A stretch of DNA of 64,000 nucleotides, from the NCBI GenBank assembly GCA_018364155.1, contig JAGZMM010000004.1:124001-188000 (forward strand), given 5' to 3'. The notes beneath the pieces are model-generated. The model worked only from the letters and a program-made list of their open reading frames with translations. It made no database searches and was not told where the DNA came from. Below are positions 35,368 to 43,722 of the stretch, piece by piece; positions within the stretch are counted from its first letter, which is position 1; each line of letters starts with the position of its first letter. The position numbers and the translations under genes were made by a program. Source of the DNA: Clostridiales bacterium (lineage in GTDB: Bacteria > Bacillota > Clostridia > Oscillospirales > Acutalibacteraceae).

Positions 35368-37110
35368 TTATACCAGCTTCCAGTTGGCGCTTTGCCGCTG
35401 CAGCTCCACCATCCGGCGGAACAGGCTGTCCTTTTCCATCAGCTCCGTTGGAGAGCCCTGTTCTGCTACTTTGCTGTCCGCCAGGACAACGATCTTGTCC
35501 GCCGCCTCCACGGTGCGCATCCGATGGGCGATGACCAGCACGGTCTTTCCCGCCAGCAGGCGGGAAAGCGCGCCCTGTACCCTGGTTTCGTTTTCTACAT
35601 CGAGGCTTGCGGTTGCCTCGTCCAGCAGGACAATAGGCGCGTCTTTTAAGAGCGCCCGGGCGATAGAAATGCGCTGGCGCTCCCCGCCGGAGAGCTTGGC
35701 CCCGTTTTCCCCGATGGGGGTGTCGTAGCCCTTGGGCAGCCTGCGGACAAACTCATCGCAGTTGGCGGCTTTGGCGGCGGCAAGCACTTCCTCGTCGGTG
35801 GCGCCATGTTTGCCGAGACGGATGTTTTCCATCACCGTGTCGTCAAACAGCACCACGTCCTGAAACACCATCGAGTAATCACTGAGCAACACTTCCGGAT
35901 CCACGGTGGAAATATCCACGCCGCCCACCTTAATAGAACCCCTGGTGACGTCCCACAATCTGGCGGCAAGCCGGGCACAGGTGCTTTTGCCAGAGCCGGA
36001 GGGACCGACCAGCGCCGTGATCTCGCCCTCCCTGGCGGTAAAGCTGACGTCTTGCAGGACGTCCTTTTTGTCATAGGCAAAGCCCACTTGGTCGAATACG
36101 ATATCGTGGCCTTTCGGCTTAAAGGTTTCCGACCCCTCCGCCGCAGGCGTATCGTAGATCTCGTTCATGCGGTCGGCTGATACCTGGGAGACGAACATCT
36201 CCGCAATCAGGGCAAGGCTCTGGTCGAAGGGGGCGTAGATGCGGGTGATGACCAATAGGAACAGGAACAAAAGCATAAAGTCGATCTGTCCGGAGAGAAT
36301 CAGGTCTGCGCCCACAAGAATGGTCGTCGCCACACCCAGGCGCATGATGACGCTGGCGGCGTTGACAAACAGGCCGGTGGAAAGCTCGCCTTTGATCATG
36401 ACCTTTTCATGGTCGTCAATTTTCTTGTTGAGCCCTTCCAGATACCGTTCCTCCTGATTGGTGGCGCGGATCTCCCGCACATTCTCCAGCGCCTCCTGGA
36501 TGCCGTCGGAGACACGGACGGCTGCTTTTTTCGTCCGTTCGGAGGCGCGGGCGGCCATCCTCCGGCTGCCGAACAGCAGCCCGAAGGCTACAGGCACGCC
36601 CCACAGGCAGCCGATCGCCAGCCGCCAGTCATAGATAAGCAGGCAGACGGCGATGATCGCCGTGGAGATGTATGCGCCGTACAGATACCCCAGCACATGG
36701 CTCCAGACGTGCTCCATGCGGTTGACGTCCCCCATAAGTGTCTCGGTAAGATCGGCTAGGTCGCGCTTGCCAAAGTAGCCCAGCGGCAGCTTGCGGAGCC
36801 GCTCCGCCAGACGCAGGCGGGTCGTTTTGACCTCGCCGTACACCAGCCCGTAGGTGGCCCTGTACTGCTGCAAATGGGTAATAAAGGAGAGCAGGACAAA
36901 TAAAACGGTAAGGCCGATGGGAAGCCAGACGCCGGGTAGCGGGCTGCCGCCGGTCAGCGTCCCCATAAAGCCGGACATCATCAGGTACAAAACACCGATG
37001 CCGACCATGACGACCAGATTGACGGCCACTGTCCAGAAGGCGCCTTTTTTGGTGTTTTTCAGGCCCTGATCAGTCAGGGCATATTTCCGCTGGAATTTTT
37101 TGCTGAACAT
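35368..37110 (-). CDS. ABC exporter-fold ATPase/permease, second half of an IrtAB/YbtPQ-like pair
   Basis: 580 residues: a six-helix membrane domain (residues about 25-330) fused to an ATPase with Walker A GPSGSGKST, signature LSGGERQRIS, Walker B VLLDEATAS and H-loop IAHR. The start codon directly abuts the stop of the upstream ABC gene, so the two form a heterodimer-type operon. Pairs of this architecture include mycobacterial IrtAB and YbtPQ, which import iron-siderophores despite an exporter fold. An iron-box-like palindrome precedes the operon. The substrate assignment is inference; multidrug export is the alternative. Confidence 0.85.
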   Translation of the reverse strand: MFSKKFQRKYALTDQGLKNTKKGAFWTVAVNLVVMVGIGVLYLMMSGFMGTLTGGSPLPGVWLPIGLTVLFVLLSFITHLQQYRATYGLVYGEVKTTRLRLAERLRKLPLGYFGKRDLADLTETLMGDVNRMEHVWSHVLGYLYGAYISTAIIAVCLLIYDWRLAIGCLWGVPVAFGLLFGSRRMAARASERTKKAAVRVSDGIQEALENVREIRATNQEERYLEGLNKKIDDHEKVMIKGELSTGLFVNAASVIMRLGVATTILVGADLILSGQIDFMLLFLFLLVITRIYAPFDQSLALIAEMFVSQVSADRMNEIYDTPAAEGSETFKPKGHDIVFDQVGFAYDKKDVLQDVSFTAREGEITALVGPSGSGKSTCARLAARLWDVTRGSIKVGGVDISTVDPEVLLSDYSMVFQDVVLFDDTVMENIRLGKHGATDEEVLAAAKAANCDEFVRRLPKGYDTPIGENGAKLSGGERQRISIARALLKDAPIVLLDEATASLDVENETRVQGALSRLLAGKTVLVIAHRMRTVEAADKIVVLADSKVAEQGSPTELMEKDSLFRRMVELQRQSANWKLV

Positions 37111-38925
37111 TTACTCCCCCTCCTTTTCACCGGTGGAACCGCCTGTCAGCTTCCACTGCACCGCCCGGTTGTAATCTGCCCACATCCGGGCATACAGGCT
37201 GCCTGCAGCCGTGAGTTCTTTGTGCGTCCCCTGCTCGGCGACGCGGCCTTCCTCCAGAACGATGATCTTATCCGCCCCGACCACGGTAGACAGGCGGTGG
37301 GCAATCATGATGACGGTGCGGCCTTTGGTCAGCACAGCGAAGGCTTTCTGGATTAAGACCTCGTTTTCCGGGTCGGCAAAGGCTGTAGCTTCGTCCAGCA
37401 CCACGATGGGCGCATCCTTCAGGATCGCCCGGGCTAAAGCAATGCGCTGCTGCTCGCCGCCGGAGAGGTAGGTGCCCTCCGTGCCGATCTGGGTATCGAC
37501 GCCGTCCGGCAGCTTTTCGAGGACATCCCCGCACTGGGCGGCTTGCAGCGCCTCCAGCACCTGCTCCCTTGTGGCGTCCGGACGGGAAGCCCGGACATTT
37601 TCCAGAATGGAAGCCTTAAACAGACGGCTGTTCTGAAAGACGAAAGCCACCTGATCCATCAGCACATGGGGATCGATCTGCTTTACATCCACGCCGCCGA
37701 CTTCCACTGTACCGGAGGTGGTGTCCCAGAACCGGGGAATGAGGCTGGCAGCGGTGGTCTTGCCGCCGCCGGAGGGCCCGACCAGCGCCACCGTCTGCCC
37801 CGGCTCCGCTGTGAAGGAAATGTGGGAGAGGGCGGGGACGTCCGAACCGTCATAGGTAAAGCTTACATCCCTGAACTCCACCCGGTTGTCACGGGGCTTC
37901 TGCGGGTGGGCAGGCGCTTTTAAAACCGGGGCGTCCATCACCTGATTGATGCGCCCCAAAGCGGTATGCGCCAGCATCGTCCCGGCGGAGGCAAACATGA
38001 TGCGGGCCAGCGCCGTGGAGATGATAGCAGAAAATACCGCATAGAAAACAAAATTTGCGATGAACCCGGCGAAATCTCCGTCGGCCAGCGCGCCGGGGGC
38101 AAGGAACAAAACGACCGGAACCAGGAAGACAAAGGCCCCCTCCGTAAAGGTCAGATTGACAGACTGCGGCACCCGGCACACCTTGTCCTGATAGTATCCG
38201 GCCTTGCTGCTGTAATCCTCAATGGCCTCTTTGAACGCCTTGAAGGAATAGACCGTCTGCTGGAAGATCTTTACCACCGGGATACCGCGGACATACTCGG
38301 TGCCCGCCTTGGTCATCCGGTCCTGGGCCGCCTGATACTCCGCCATCAGCGCAGCGTTTTTGCCGCCCATCATGGAGAACATGGCAATCATCGAAATCAC
38401 CGCCGCCAGCAGGCAGGCCGCGCCCATCCGCCAGTCAAAGAGGAACATCAGCACCAACATCGCAAGGAACATGACGACTGTGCCGACGATGTCCGCTAGG
38501 TTGTGGGCCAGCAGCGTTTCCGTATCGGCCGCCGCTGCGTCCAGTCGTCCCCGGATGAGGCCGGAGGCGTTGGCGTCAAAATAGCCTAACGGGGCTTTCA
38601 TCACACGGGCGACGCCCTGCTTGCGGATATTGGATGCCGTGCGGAAGGCCGCCAGATGGGTGCAAATCAGCCCCAGAAAGTAGATCACAATGCCGCCCAC
38701 CGCAAAGGCAAAGGCCAGCCATCCGTACTGCGCGACATTCTCCGCCTGCGTCCAGTCCGGCGCCACGGCGATCAGATCCCGCGCCGCCAGCCAGATGCAG
38801 ATGTAGGGCGCCATGCTCAGCAGCATGGCGATCCCCGACAGGGCCAGGCCCAGGAAGGTCAGCCCCTTGTGGCCGCCCGCATAATTGAGCAGAGCCGCCA
38901 CATCGTTCCTTTTTCGTTTTTCCAC
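37111..38925 (-). CDS. ABC exporter-fold ATPase/permease, first half of the IrtAB/YbtPQ-like pair
   Basis: 604 residues from GTG 38925 with AAGGAGG 8 bases upstream. Membrane domain about residues 15-320, ATPase with Walker A GPSGGGKTT, signature LSGGEQQRIA, Walker B VLDEATAFADP and IAHRLSTV. In the D-loop the usual SALD is FADP, as in the YbtP/IrtA half of such pairs. The GTTAG-N6-CTAAC palindrome lies 23 bases upstream of the start, between this gene and the TetR gene. Confidence 0.87.
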   Translation of the reverse strand: MEKRKRNDVAALLNYAGGHKGLTFLGLALSGIAMLLSMAPYICIWLAARDLIAVAPDWTQAENVAQYGWLAFAFAVGGIVIYFLGLICTHLAAFRTASNIRKQGVARVMKAPLGYFDANASGLIRGRLDAAAADTETLLAHNLADIVGTVVMFLAMLVLMFLFDWRMGAACLLAAVISMIAMFSMMGGKNAALMAEYQAAQDRMTKAGTEYVRGIPVVKIFQQTVYSFKAFKEAIEDYSSKAGYYQDKVCRVPQSVNLTFTEGAFVFLVPVVLFLAPGALADGDFAGFIANFVFYAVFSAIISTALARIMFASAGTMLAHTALGRINQVMDAPVLKAPAHPQKPRDNRVEFRDVSFTYDGSDVPALSHISFTAEPGQTVALVGPSGGGKTTAASLIPRFWDTTSGTVEVGGVDVKQIDPHVLMDQVAFVFQNSRLFKASILENVRASRPDATREQVLEALQAAQCGDVLEKLPDGVDTQIGTEGTYLSGGEQQRIALARAILKDAPIVVLDEATAFADPENEVLIQKAFAVLTKGRTVIMIAHRLSTVVGADKIIVLEEGRVAEQGTHKELTAAGSLYARMWADYNRAVQWKLTGGSTGEKEGE

Positions 38926-38947
38926 AAAAATAACCTCCTTATTAAAG

Positions 38948-38963
38948 GTTAGCTATAACTAAC
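38948..38963. promoter_or_regulatory. Palindromic operator, box A (ABC pair)
   Basis: GTTAGCTATAACTAAC: perfect GTTAG-N6-CTAAC arms, just upstream of the ABC operon. Same palindrome as at 42437, 42539, 43904 and 44065. Confidence 0.7.
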
Positions 38964-38985
38964 TAACGTGCGAAAAAAGACGGGA

Positions 38986-39603
38986 CTATTGTCCCATCAA
39001 TTCAAGCCATCCGGCTGTATAGAAAGTGCGGAACTGTATCACGTCCCGGTGCGCCTGCTCCCGGGGCATATCGTGGATCACGATCTCAAACAGGCCGTTG
39101 AACATGCCGCTGGCAATGATATGGCAGAGGGATTGATCCAGCTGCGGGATTTCTTTTCCCAGCCGGCGCAGCACCTCCATGTATTTAAGGGTATACTCCA
39201 CCTCTACCTCCACCATGTTGTGGACAAAATGCTCGTAGGAGGTTCCCTCCGCTCGGCAGAGAAGCAGCTTGACCGGCTCCCGGTGCTCGCAGATGTAGTC
39301 CACCATCCAGTCCACATAATCGCCGGAGGCTTCGCCCATGTGCGCCGGCTGCTCTTTTTCCGGCAGCTCGGCAAAGCCGGTCTGGGCTTCCATGAACCGA
39401 CCCATCAGGGCGGCGGCGTGAGGCTCTACCAGAGAGGCAAACAGCGCCTCCTTGCTGGAAAAATAGCCGTAGAATGCCCCGGTGGTCACCCCGGCGTTCT
39501 TGACAATCTGCCGCAGGGAAGCGCCGAGGAAGCCCTTCTCGGAAAATTCCTCCAAAGCGGCCTGCTGTATTTTTTCTAAGGTATCGGATGACTTTTCTTC
39601 CAT
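38986..39603 (-). CDS. TetR-family transcriptional regulator
   Basis: 205 residues from ATG 39603, which has GGAGG 5 bases upstream (an ATG at 39615 overlaps that site). The N-terminal helix-turn-helix is IQQAALEEFSEKGFLGASLRQIVKNAGVTTGAFYGYFSSKEALFASL; the ligand-binding half is unassigned. It lies directly upstream of the ABC pair on the same strand, with a short hairpin and T-run (38972-38995) at its end. An inverted repeat around its own promoter suggests autoregulation. Confidence 0.9.
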   Translation of the reverse strand: MEEKSSDTLEKIQQAALEEFSEKGFLGASLRQIVKNAGVTTGAFYGYFSSKEALFASLVEPHAAALMGRFMEAQTGFAELPEKEQPAHMGEASGDYVDWMVDYICEHREPVKLLLCRAEGTSYEHFVHNMVEVEVEYTLKYMEVLRRLGKEIPQLDQSLCHIIASGMFNGLFEIVIHDMPREQAHRDVIQFRTFYTAGWLELMGQ

Positions 39604-39615
39604 GGCGGCCTCCAT

Positions 39616-39668
39616 ATAACAGTGATATGTAACAATGTTATAATATATCTTGACAAAGGTTTTGTCAA
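39616..39668 (-). promoter_or_regulatory. Promoter and likely TetR operator
   Basis: On the minus strand, TTGACA (39668-39663), a 17-base spacer and TATTAT (39645-39640). Downstream an inverted repeat with arms ATAACA (39616-39621) and TGTTAT (39636-39641) overlaps the -10 and start, as expected for autorepression. Confidence 0.65.
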
Positions 39669-39719
39669 GAAGAAATTATGATGATGGGGGAAATATATGC
39701 GGCTCCCCGTCTTTGCATA

Positions 39720-41834
39720 TCATGATCGTTTTTCCGATTTTGTTTCTATTTCTTTGCAGGGAAGAGACGTCATGCTGTGCAGGCTGATCCCCAGCGTGGA
39801 AAGGTTGTGCAAAGTCGCCGATGCGGAGGGCGGCAGCAGCCCGGCAACCCCCAGGGCGATCAGCCCTCCGTTGAATCCGAGGACAAAGCGGTAAATATTG
39901 CGGATACGGCTGTTTAACGCCATGGTAAGCTGCCGCAGCCGCACCAGCTCCCACAGGCTTTCCGCCGCAATGGTGACGTCGGCAATTTCCTGCGCGATAG
40001 CGGCGCCGTCGCTGACAGCGATCCCGGCGTCCGCCTCGGACAGAGCCGGGGAATCGTTGATGCCGTCTCCCACCATGATGACGGTGTGCCCCTGCGCCCG
40101 CAGCGCCGCTACATAATTTGCCTTATCCTCCGGCAGCACCTCAGCGCAGAGATCATCCACCCCGATATGGGAAGCGACCGCTTCGGCTGTGCGCCGACTG
40201 TCGCCGGTCAGCATAACGGCCTTTTGTATCCCAAGTCTGCGCAGGGCGGCAAGAACGTCCGGCGCTTCCTCACGCAGAGGATCGGCGATGCAGATGACAG
40301 CCGCCAGCTGCCCGTCGATTGCCAGATACAGATGGGAGTATTCCAAAGGCAGGGCGTCGAATTGCTCCTGTTCTCCGGCGGGAACCGTACAGCCTTCGTC
40401 CTCAAAAATAAAGTGGGCGCTACCGATTAGCACACGCTCCTGCCCGACGGAACTGGAAATCCCGTGCGCCACCAGATAATCGACCTTGGAGTGGAGTTCC
40501 TCGTGCTTGAGCCCCCGGCGCTTTGCCTCTTCCACAACGGCGTTGGCCATGGAGTGGGGAAAATGCTCCTCCAGACAGGCCGCCAGCCGCAGCATCTCCG
40601 TTTCCCTGTGTCCGCCGAAAGGGATTACCTGCACCACCTTGGGGCAGGCACGGGTGAGGGTGCCGGTCTTATCAAACACAATAGCATCTGCCCGGGCAAT
40701 CGTTTCCAGAAACTTCCCGCCCTTCACCGTGATATGCTCCCGGCCGGCCTCACGCATGGCAGACAGTACGGCAAGCGGCATGGCAAGCTTTAAGGCACAG
40801 GAGAAATCCACCATCAGCACCGATAAGGCGCGGGTGACGTTCCGGGTCAGGATAAGGCTGAGCAGGCTGCCCGCAAAGGTGTACGGCACCAGCTTATCCG
40901 CCAGATTGGCGGCCTTGCTTTCCGCCGATGACTTCATCTGCTCCGAGCGCTCGATCATGGCCACGATCTGTTCGTAGCGGCTCTGGCCGGAATTCTGCCG
41001 GACTTCTATCGTGCAGGCTCCTTCCGCGATGGTGGTTCCCGCATAGACAAGGCTGCCCGGCCGTTTGGCTGCCGGCATGGATTCCCCTGTCAACGAAGCT
41101 TGGTTGACCATCGCTTCGCCGTCTGTCACCATACCGTCCACCGGGATAACGCCGCCGACGCGGACTGCGATCCGGTCTCCCGGCCGGATTTGGGATACCG
41201 GCGTCAGGACTTCGCCTTCCGGTGTGTTCAGCCATACCCTGTCCACATTTAAGGACATACACTGCGCCAGATCCTGCACTGATTTCTTCCTGGTCCATTC
41301 CTCCAGAAGTTCCCCCAGCTCCAGCAGGAACATGACCGAACCGGCCGTGGCAAAATCCTTGCGGGCAATAGACAGGCCGATGGAAATGGCGTCCAGCAGT
41401 TCCACTTTGATTTTATTCTGCCTCAAGCAGCGCATGCCTTTGCGCAGAAAAGGGAGGGCATGCCACAGCACCCGGGCGATTCTCAAAGGTGTAGGCAGAA
41501 ACAGGGTGCTTACGAGTTTTAATGCCGCCTTGCCCATCAGCTTTTCCTCGAATTGACGGTTGAGCATACGGCTGCTGTGCGTCGGCAGGGATACGCTCTG
41601 CTCCGCCTGCTTCCAGGAAAACTGCCGTACAGCCTGCAAAACCGTCTCCCTTGCTCCGGTATAGTACAGGATGACGCAGCCAGTGCGTTCATGCACCATT
41701 ACCCGGCTGGTCCAGCTCTGCTTCTGGAACCACGCTTCCAGCAGATTCGCCTGACGCAGGCTCATTTCCTTCTGCTTCATCCTGCATTGCAGCCGCATCC
41801 GTCCGCGGCTCTCGTGTATGATTACTGCATTCAT
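39720..41834 (-). CDS. P1B-type heavy-metal-transporting P-type ATPase
   Basis: 704 residues. N-terminal ferredoxin-like domain without a CxxC metal motif, then the P-ATPase core: actuator loop LTGESMP, phosphorylation motif DKTGTLT, ATP-site HSMANAV and GDGINDSPAL. The transmembrane metal motif reads DFSCALKLAMP, an SCA-type site seen in CtpC-like ATPases rather than the CPC of copper or cadmium pumps. Exports a transition metal (Zn, Mn or Fe are candidates; not resolvable here). It is downstream of a PacL-like small protein with a hairpin between, under a promoter carrying the GTTAG-N6-CTAAC palindrome, so iron or heme control is likely. Confidence 0.88.
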   Translation of the reverse strand: MNAVIIHESRGRMRLQCRMKQKEMSLRQANLLEAWFQKQSWTSRVMVHERTGCVILYYTGARETVLQAVRQFSWKQAEQSVSLPTHSSRMLNRQFEEKLMGKAALKLVSTLFLPTPLRIARVLWHALPFLRKGMRCLRQNKIKVELLDAISIGLSIARKDFATAGSVMFLLELGELLEEWTRKKSVQDLAQCMSLNVDRVWLNTPEGEVLTPVSQIRPGDRIAVRVGGVIPVDGMVTDGEAMVNQASLTGESMPAAKRPGSLVYAGTTIAEGACTIEVRQNSGQSRYEQIVAMIERSEQMKSSAESKAANLADKLVPYTFAGSLLSLILTRNVTRALSVLMVDFSCALKLAMPLAVLSAMREAGREHITVKGGKFLETIARADAIVFDKTGTLTRACPKVVQVIPFGGHRETEMLRLAACLEEHFPHSMANAVVEEAKRRGLKHEELHSKVDYLVAHGISSSVGQERVLIGSAHFIFEDEGCTVPAGEQEQFDALPLEYSHLYLAIDGQLAAVICIADPLREEAPDVLAALRRLGIQKAVMLTGDSRRTAEAVASHIGVDDLCAEVLPEDKANYVAALRAQGHTVIMVGDGINDSPALSEADAGIAVSDGAAIAQEIADVTIAAESLWELVRLRQLTMALNSRIRNIYRFVLGFNGGLIALGVAGLLPPSASATLHNLSTLGISLHSMTSLPCKEIETKSEKRS

Positions 41835-41851
41835 TGAAAAACCTCCATGGA

Positions 41852-41879
41852 AAAGGGAGCCGCAGTCACGGCTCCCTTT
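41852..41879 (-). terminator. Hairpin between the PacL-like gene and the P-ATPase gene
   Basis: A perfect 11-bp stem (41852-41862 with 41869-41879) followed on the minus strand by TTTTCC. Probably a partial terminator setting the ratio of the two products. Confidence 0.55.
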
Positions 41880-41891
41880 GCTGCGGACGAT

Positions 41892-42188
41892 TCATTCTTC
41901 CGGCTTTTTGTTTTCCTCATCATTTTCGTCAGCGATTTCAGCCGCGGCTTCTTCCTCCGCTTCTTTCGCAGCCCGCTTTTCGTTGATATCCTTGGCGGAG
42001 GCCAGGATATCCCCGGCGTTTTCCTGCACCGTGGCGACGGTCTTCATCGCCGAATCCTTCATGCGCAGTCCTGCTGCGGTAATATGGGTATACGCCTTTT
42101 TGGCGTCCTTGCTCGAAAGCAGCTTGATCCCCACGGAACCGAACAATACGCCGCTGATAAAGCAGGCCAGTTTTGAATAAATACGCAT
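41892..42188 (-). CDS. PacL-like small membrane partner of the P-ATPase
   Basis: 98 residues from ATG 42188 (a GTG lies directly before it). A glycine-patterned hydrophobic segment (CFISGVLFGSVGIKLLSS, about residues 8-26) is followed by an amphipathic helix with KDAKKAYTHITAAGLRMKD, then VQENAGDILASAKDINEKR and an acidic tail. This order resembles mycobacterial PacL/DUF1490 proteins, membrane metallochaperones encoded next to CtpC-type ATPases. The C-terminal Asp/His metal motif of PacL1 is replaced here by Glu/Asp runs. It precedes the ATPase gene. The homology is by eye. Confidence 0.6.
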   Translation of the reverse strand: MRIYSKLACFISGVLFGSVGIKLLSSKDAKKAYTHITAAGLRMKDSAMKTVATVQENAGDILASAKDINEKRAAKEAEEEAAAEIADENDEENKKPEE

Positions 42189-42211
42189 CACAAATCCATC
42201 CCTTCTTTTCT

Positions 42212-42292
42212 TTACTTATGCCTGTAGCCTGTAATGAGTACCATAACCATGCAGATCACAGCGCTCCATGCCCAAAAACGATGTTGTTTCAC
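42212..42292 (-). CDS. 26-residue single-helix micro-protein
   Basis: GTG start with GGGAGG 7 bases upstream; the chain MKQHRFWAWSAVICMVMVLI then TGYRHK ends at TAA. One hydrophobic helix is framed by basic residues at both ends. It lies in the P-ATPase leader operon, 23 bases before the PacL-like gene. The clean ribosome site and membrane-protein pattern argue for a real gene. Family name not certain. Confidence 0.5.
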   Translation of the reverse strand: MKQHRFWAWSAVICMVMVLITGYRHK

Positions 42293-42322
42293 AGTAAAGC
42301 CTCCCTGCAATTTTCTTCTGTT

Positions 42323-42409
42323 TTACATAGCCCGCAGGCTTGTCCTCTCAATCCTCCGCTGCGGTTTCTTCAACAGACGCCTGATGGGGCGTATGGTGGT
42401 GTATGCCAT
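42323..42409 (-). CDS. 28-residue basic peptide, possible first gene of the P-ATPase operon
   Basis: ATG 42409 with GGAAG about 8 bases upstream; the product opens MAYTTIRPIRRLLKKPQRRI and ends TSLRAM. It contains nine Arg/Lys in 28 residues. It could be a leader peptide or a chance frame; no hydrophobic part. Confidence 0.3.
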   Translation of the reverse strand: MAYTTIRPIRRLLKKPQRRIERTSLRAM

Positions 42410-42435
42410 ACAAGCACTTCCTTTCAAGCAACAAT

Positions 42436-42484
42436 GGTTAGTGTTAACTAACCAAAGTGTACTCCATATTTCCCCATTTGTCAA
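42436..42484 (-). promoter_or_regulatory. Promoter of the P-ATPase operon with palindromic operator (box B) on the start site
   Basis: On the minus strand, TTGACA (42484-42479), a 17-base spacer and TACACT (42461-42456). GGTTAGTGTTAACTAACC (42436-42453) begins just after the -10 and covers the predicted start, an arrangement for repression. Confidence 0.82.
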
Positions 42485-42502
42485 TCACGAAAAATAGTTT
42501 AC

Positions 42503-42554
42503 TTGACAAAACGGCAAGGGCATGATATATTATTAATAGTTAGCAATAACTAAC
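42503..42554 (+). promoter_or_regulatory. Promoter of the NEAT-fused regulator with palindromic operator (box C) on the start site
   Basis: TTGACA (42503-42508), a 17-base spacer and TATATT (42526-42531). GTTAGCAATAACTAAC (42539-42554) covers the predicted start, mirroring the divergent promoter. Confidence 0.82.
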
Positions 42555-42664
42555 CACATTCCCTAAAGCCTGAACGTGTATATGCAAGACAAACGCCGGT
42601 CCGCTGCGAGAAAGCGTACAGGCTTTGTTCTGTGTACGTTATAACAGGAGGAAGGGATTTTTTT

Positions 42665-43504
42665 ATGCCTGAAAATCTGAACGGCATCCAGATCCAGCTG
42701 CTCTTGTATTTTCTGGAGGCGGAGCCGAAAAAACGGACGGTGACCGACGCCGCCCGATATTTGAATAAGCCGAAATCCACCCTGACGCATATCCTTGACA
42801 GCCTGGACGAGCTGGCGCTGATGGAGCGTGTGGAGAGCAGAAAGTCGGTGCTGACCGCTGCGGGGAAAAGAACCGCGCAGGAGCTGCTGCACCAGCGGAA
42901 AATCCTGGAGCAATATATGCAGTATCAGGACATTCCGCCTGCGCAGGTAAAAGAGAACGCCTTGCGGGCGCTGTCGGCGGGTTTTTCCGACGAGTTTATG
43001 GATCGCCTTACCGAGCAGGAGGGACGGATGCGTCTCAAGGAGATTTTTGCCGGGCACCGGGATTTTCACGGTGGGGATATCTGCAATTATCTCAAGGACG
43101 GCAGCTATTACTTCCCGTTTATCATTTACCGGGAGCAGATCAAGAACCACAACAACCTCTCTATGGCAAACCGTGGGTTTGAAAACCCCTGCGAGCTGAT
43201 CGTGAAGGACCACGAGGGGCTGGTGTATCTGGCGGTGAAAACGGTGTCTGCCGAATCCATGTCCAGCGGCAAGAAGATGGAAGGTCGGGTCAACAAGATG
43301 CAATACCTGTACGACGGCGAGTTCCGGGACGGCGGAATCGACGGGAGATATGTGTATTTTCCGGTGACGGCGCTGAATTTCATCGCCATGGGGAAAGGCC
43401 GGGACACCCTGCTGCACGGCAGCGTATGCCTGAGAATGCAGTGCAGCGTGGGAGATATGCATATGCCGGAGAGCACGGCGGTTTTTACCATGTTCATCCA
43501 CTGA
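42665..43504 (+). CDS. DtxR-like winged-helix regulator fused to a NEAT-like C-terminal domain
   Basis: 279 residues from ATG 42665 after AGGAGGAAGGG. Residues about 1-120 follow the DtxR layout: winged helix (VTDAARYLNKPKSTLTHILD), LTAAGKRTAQELLHQRKILE, and the dimer helix VKENALRALSAGFSDEFMDR. At the DtxR primary metal site, where the family has C..EH, this protein has ALRAL, so metal ligands seem lost. Residues about 145-279 resemble a NEAT domain: LKDGSYYFPF, SMANRGFENPCELIVKDHEG, LVYLAVKTV, YVYFPVTALNFI and MHMPESTAVFTMFI. The heme-ligating YxxxY is replaced by hydrophobic residues. It would be a cytoplasmic regulator with a heme- or porphyrin-type sensor, divergent from the P-ATPase operon. 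The NEAT call is by eye. Confidence 0.65.
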   Translation: MPENLNGIQIQLLLYFLEAEPKKRTVTDAARYLNKPKSTLTHILDSLDELALMERVESRKSVLTAAGKRTAQELLHQRKILEQYMQYQDIPPAQVKENALRALSAGFSDEFMDRLTEQEGRMRLKEIFAGHRDFHGGDICNYLKDGSYYFPFIIYREQIKNHNNLSMANRGFENPCELIVKDHEGLVYLAVKTVSAESMSSGKKMEGRVNKMQYLYDGEFRDGGIDGRYVYFPVTALNFIAMGKGRDTLLHGSVCLRMQCSVGDMHMPESTAVFTMFIH

Positions 43505-43642
43505 AACAGGGCTGTCAAGGGTAAAATAAAATTTTTTGAACCAGGTTTGGTACAAGTGCGGTTTTTCTTTTGCCATGCGGATGCCGGGGCTTTTTTGGGC
43601 CGAAAAAAGGCCATTTGAACCGGGCTTGGTACAGAAAATCGA

Positions 43643-43671
43643 TTGACAAGGAAAAGTCAACTGGTTATACT
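43643..43671 (+). promoter_or_regulatory. Strong promoter upstream of the surface NEAT gene
   Basis: TTGACA (43643-43648), a 17-base spacer and TATACT (43666-43671). It lies about 460 bases before the surface protein gene. A 17-base motif of the form GAACC-R-GG-Y-TTGGTACA occurs twice just upstream (43539 and 43617). Confidence 0.75.
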
Positions 43672-43722
43672 GAAACTGCTTTAGGGAATCTGTGGAATAA
43701 ACTGGAAAAGAAAAACCGGTTT

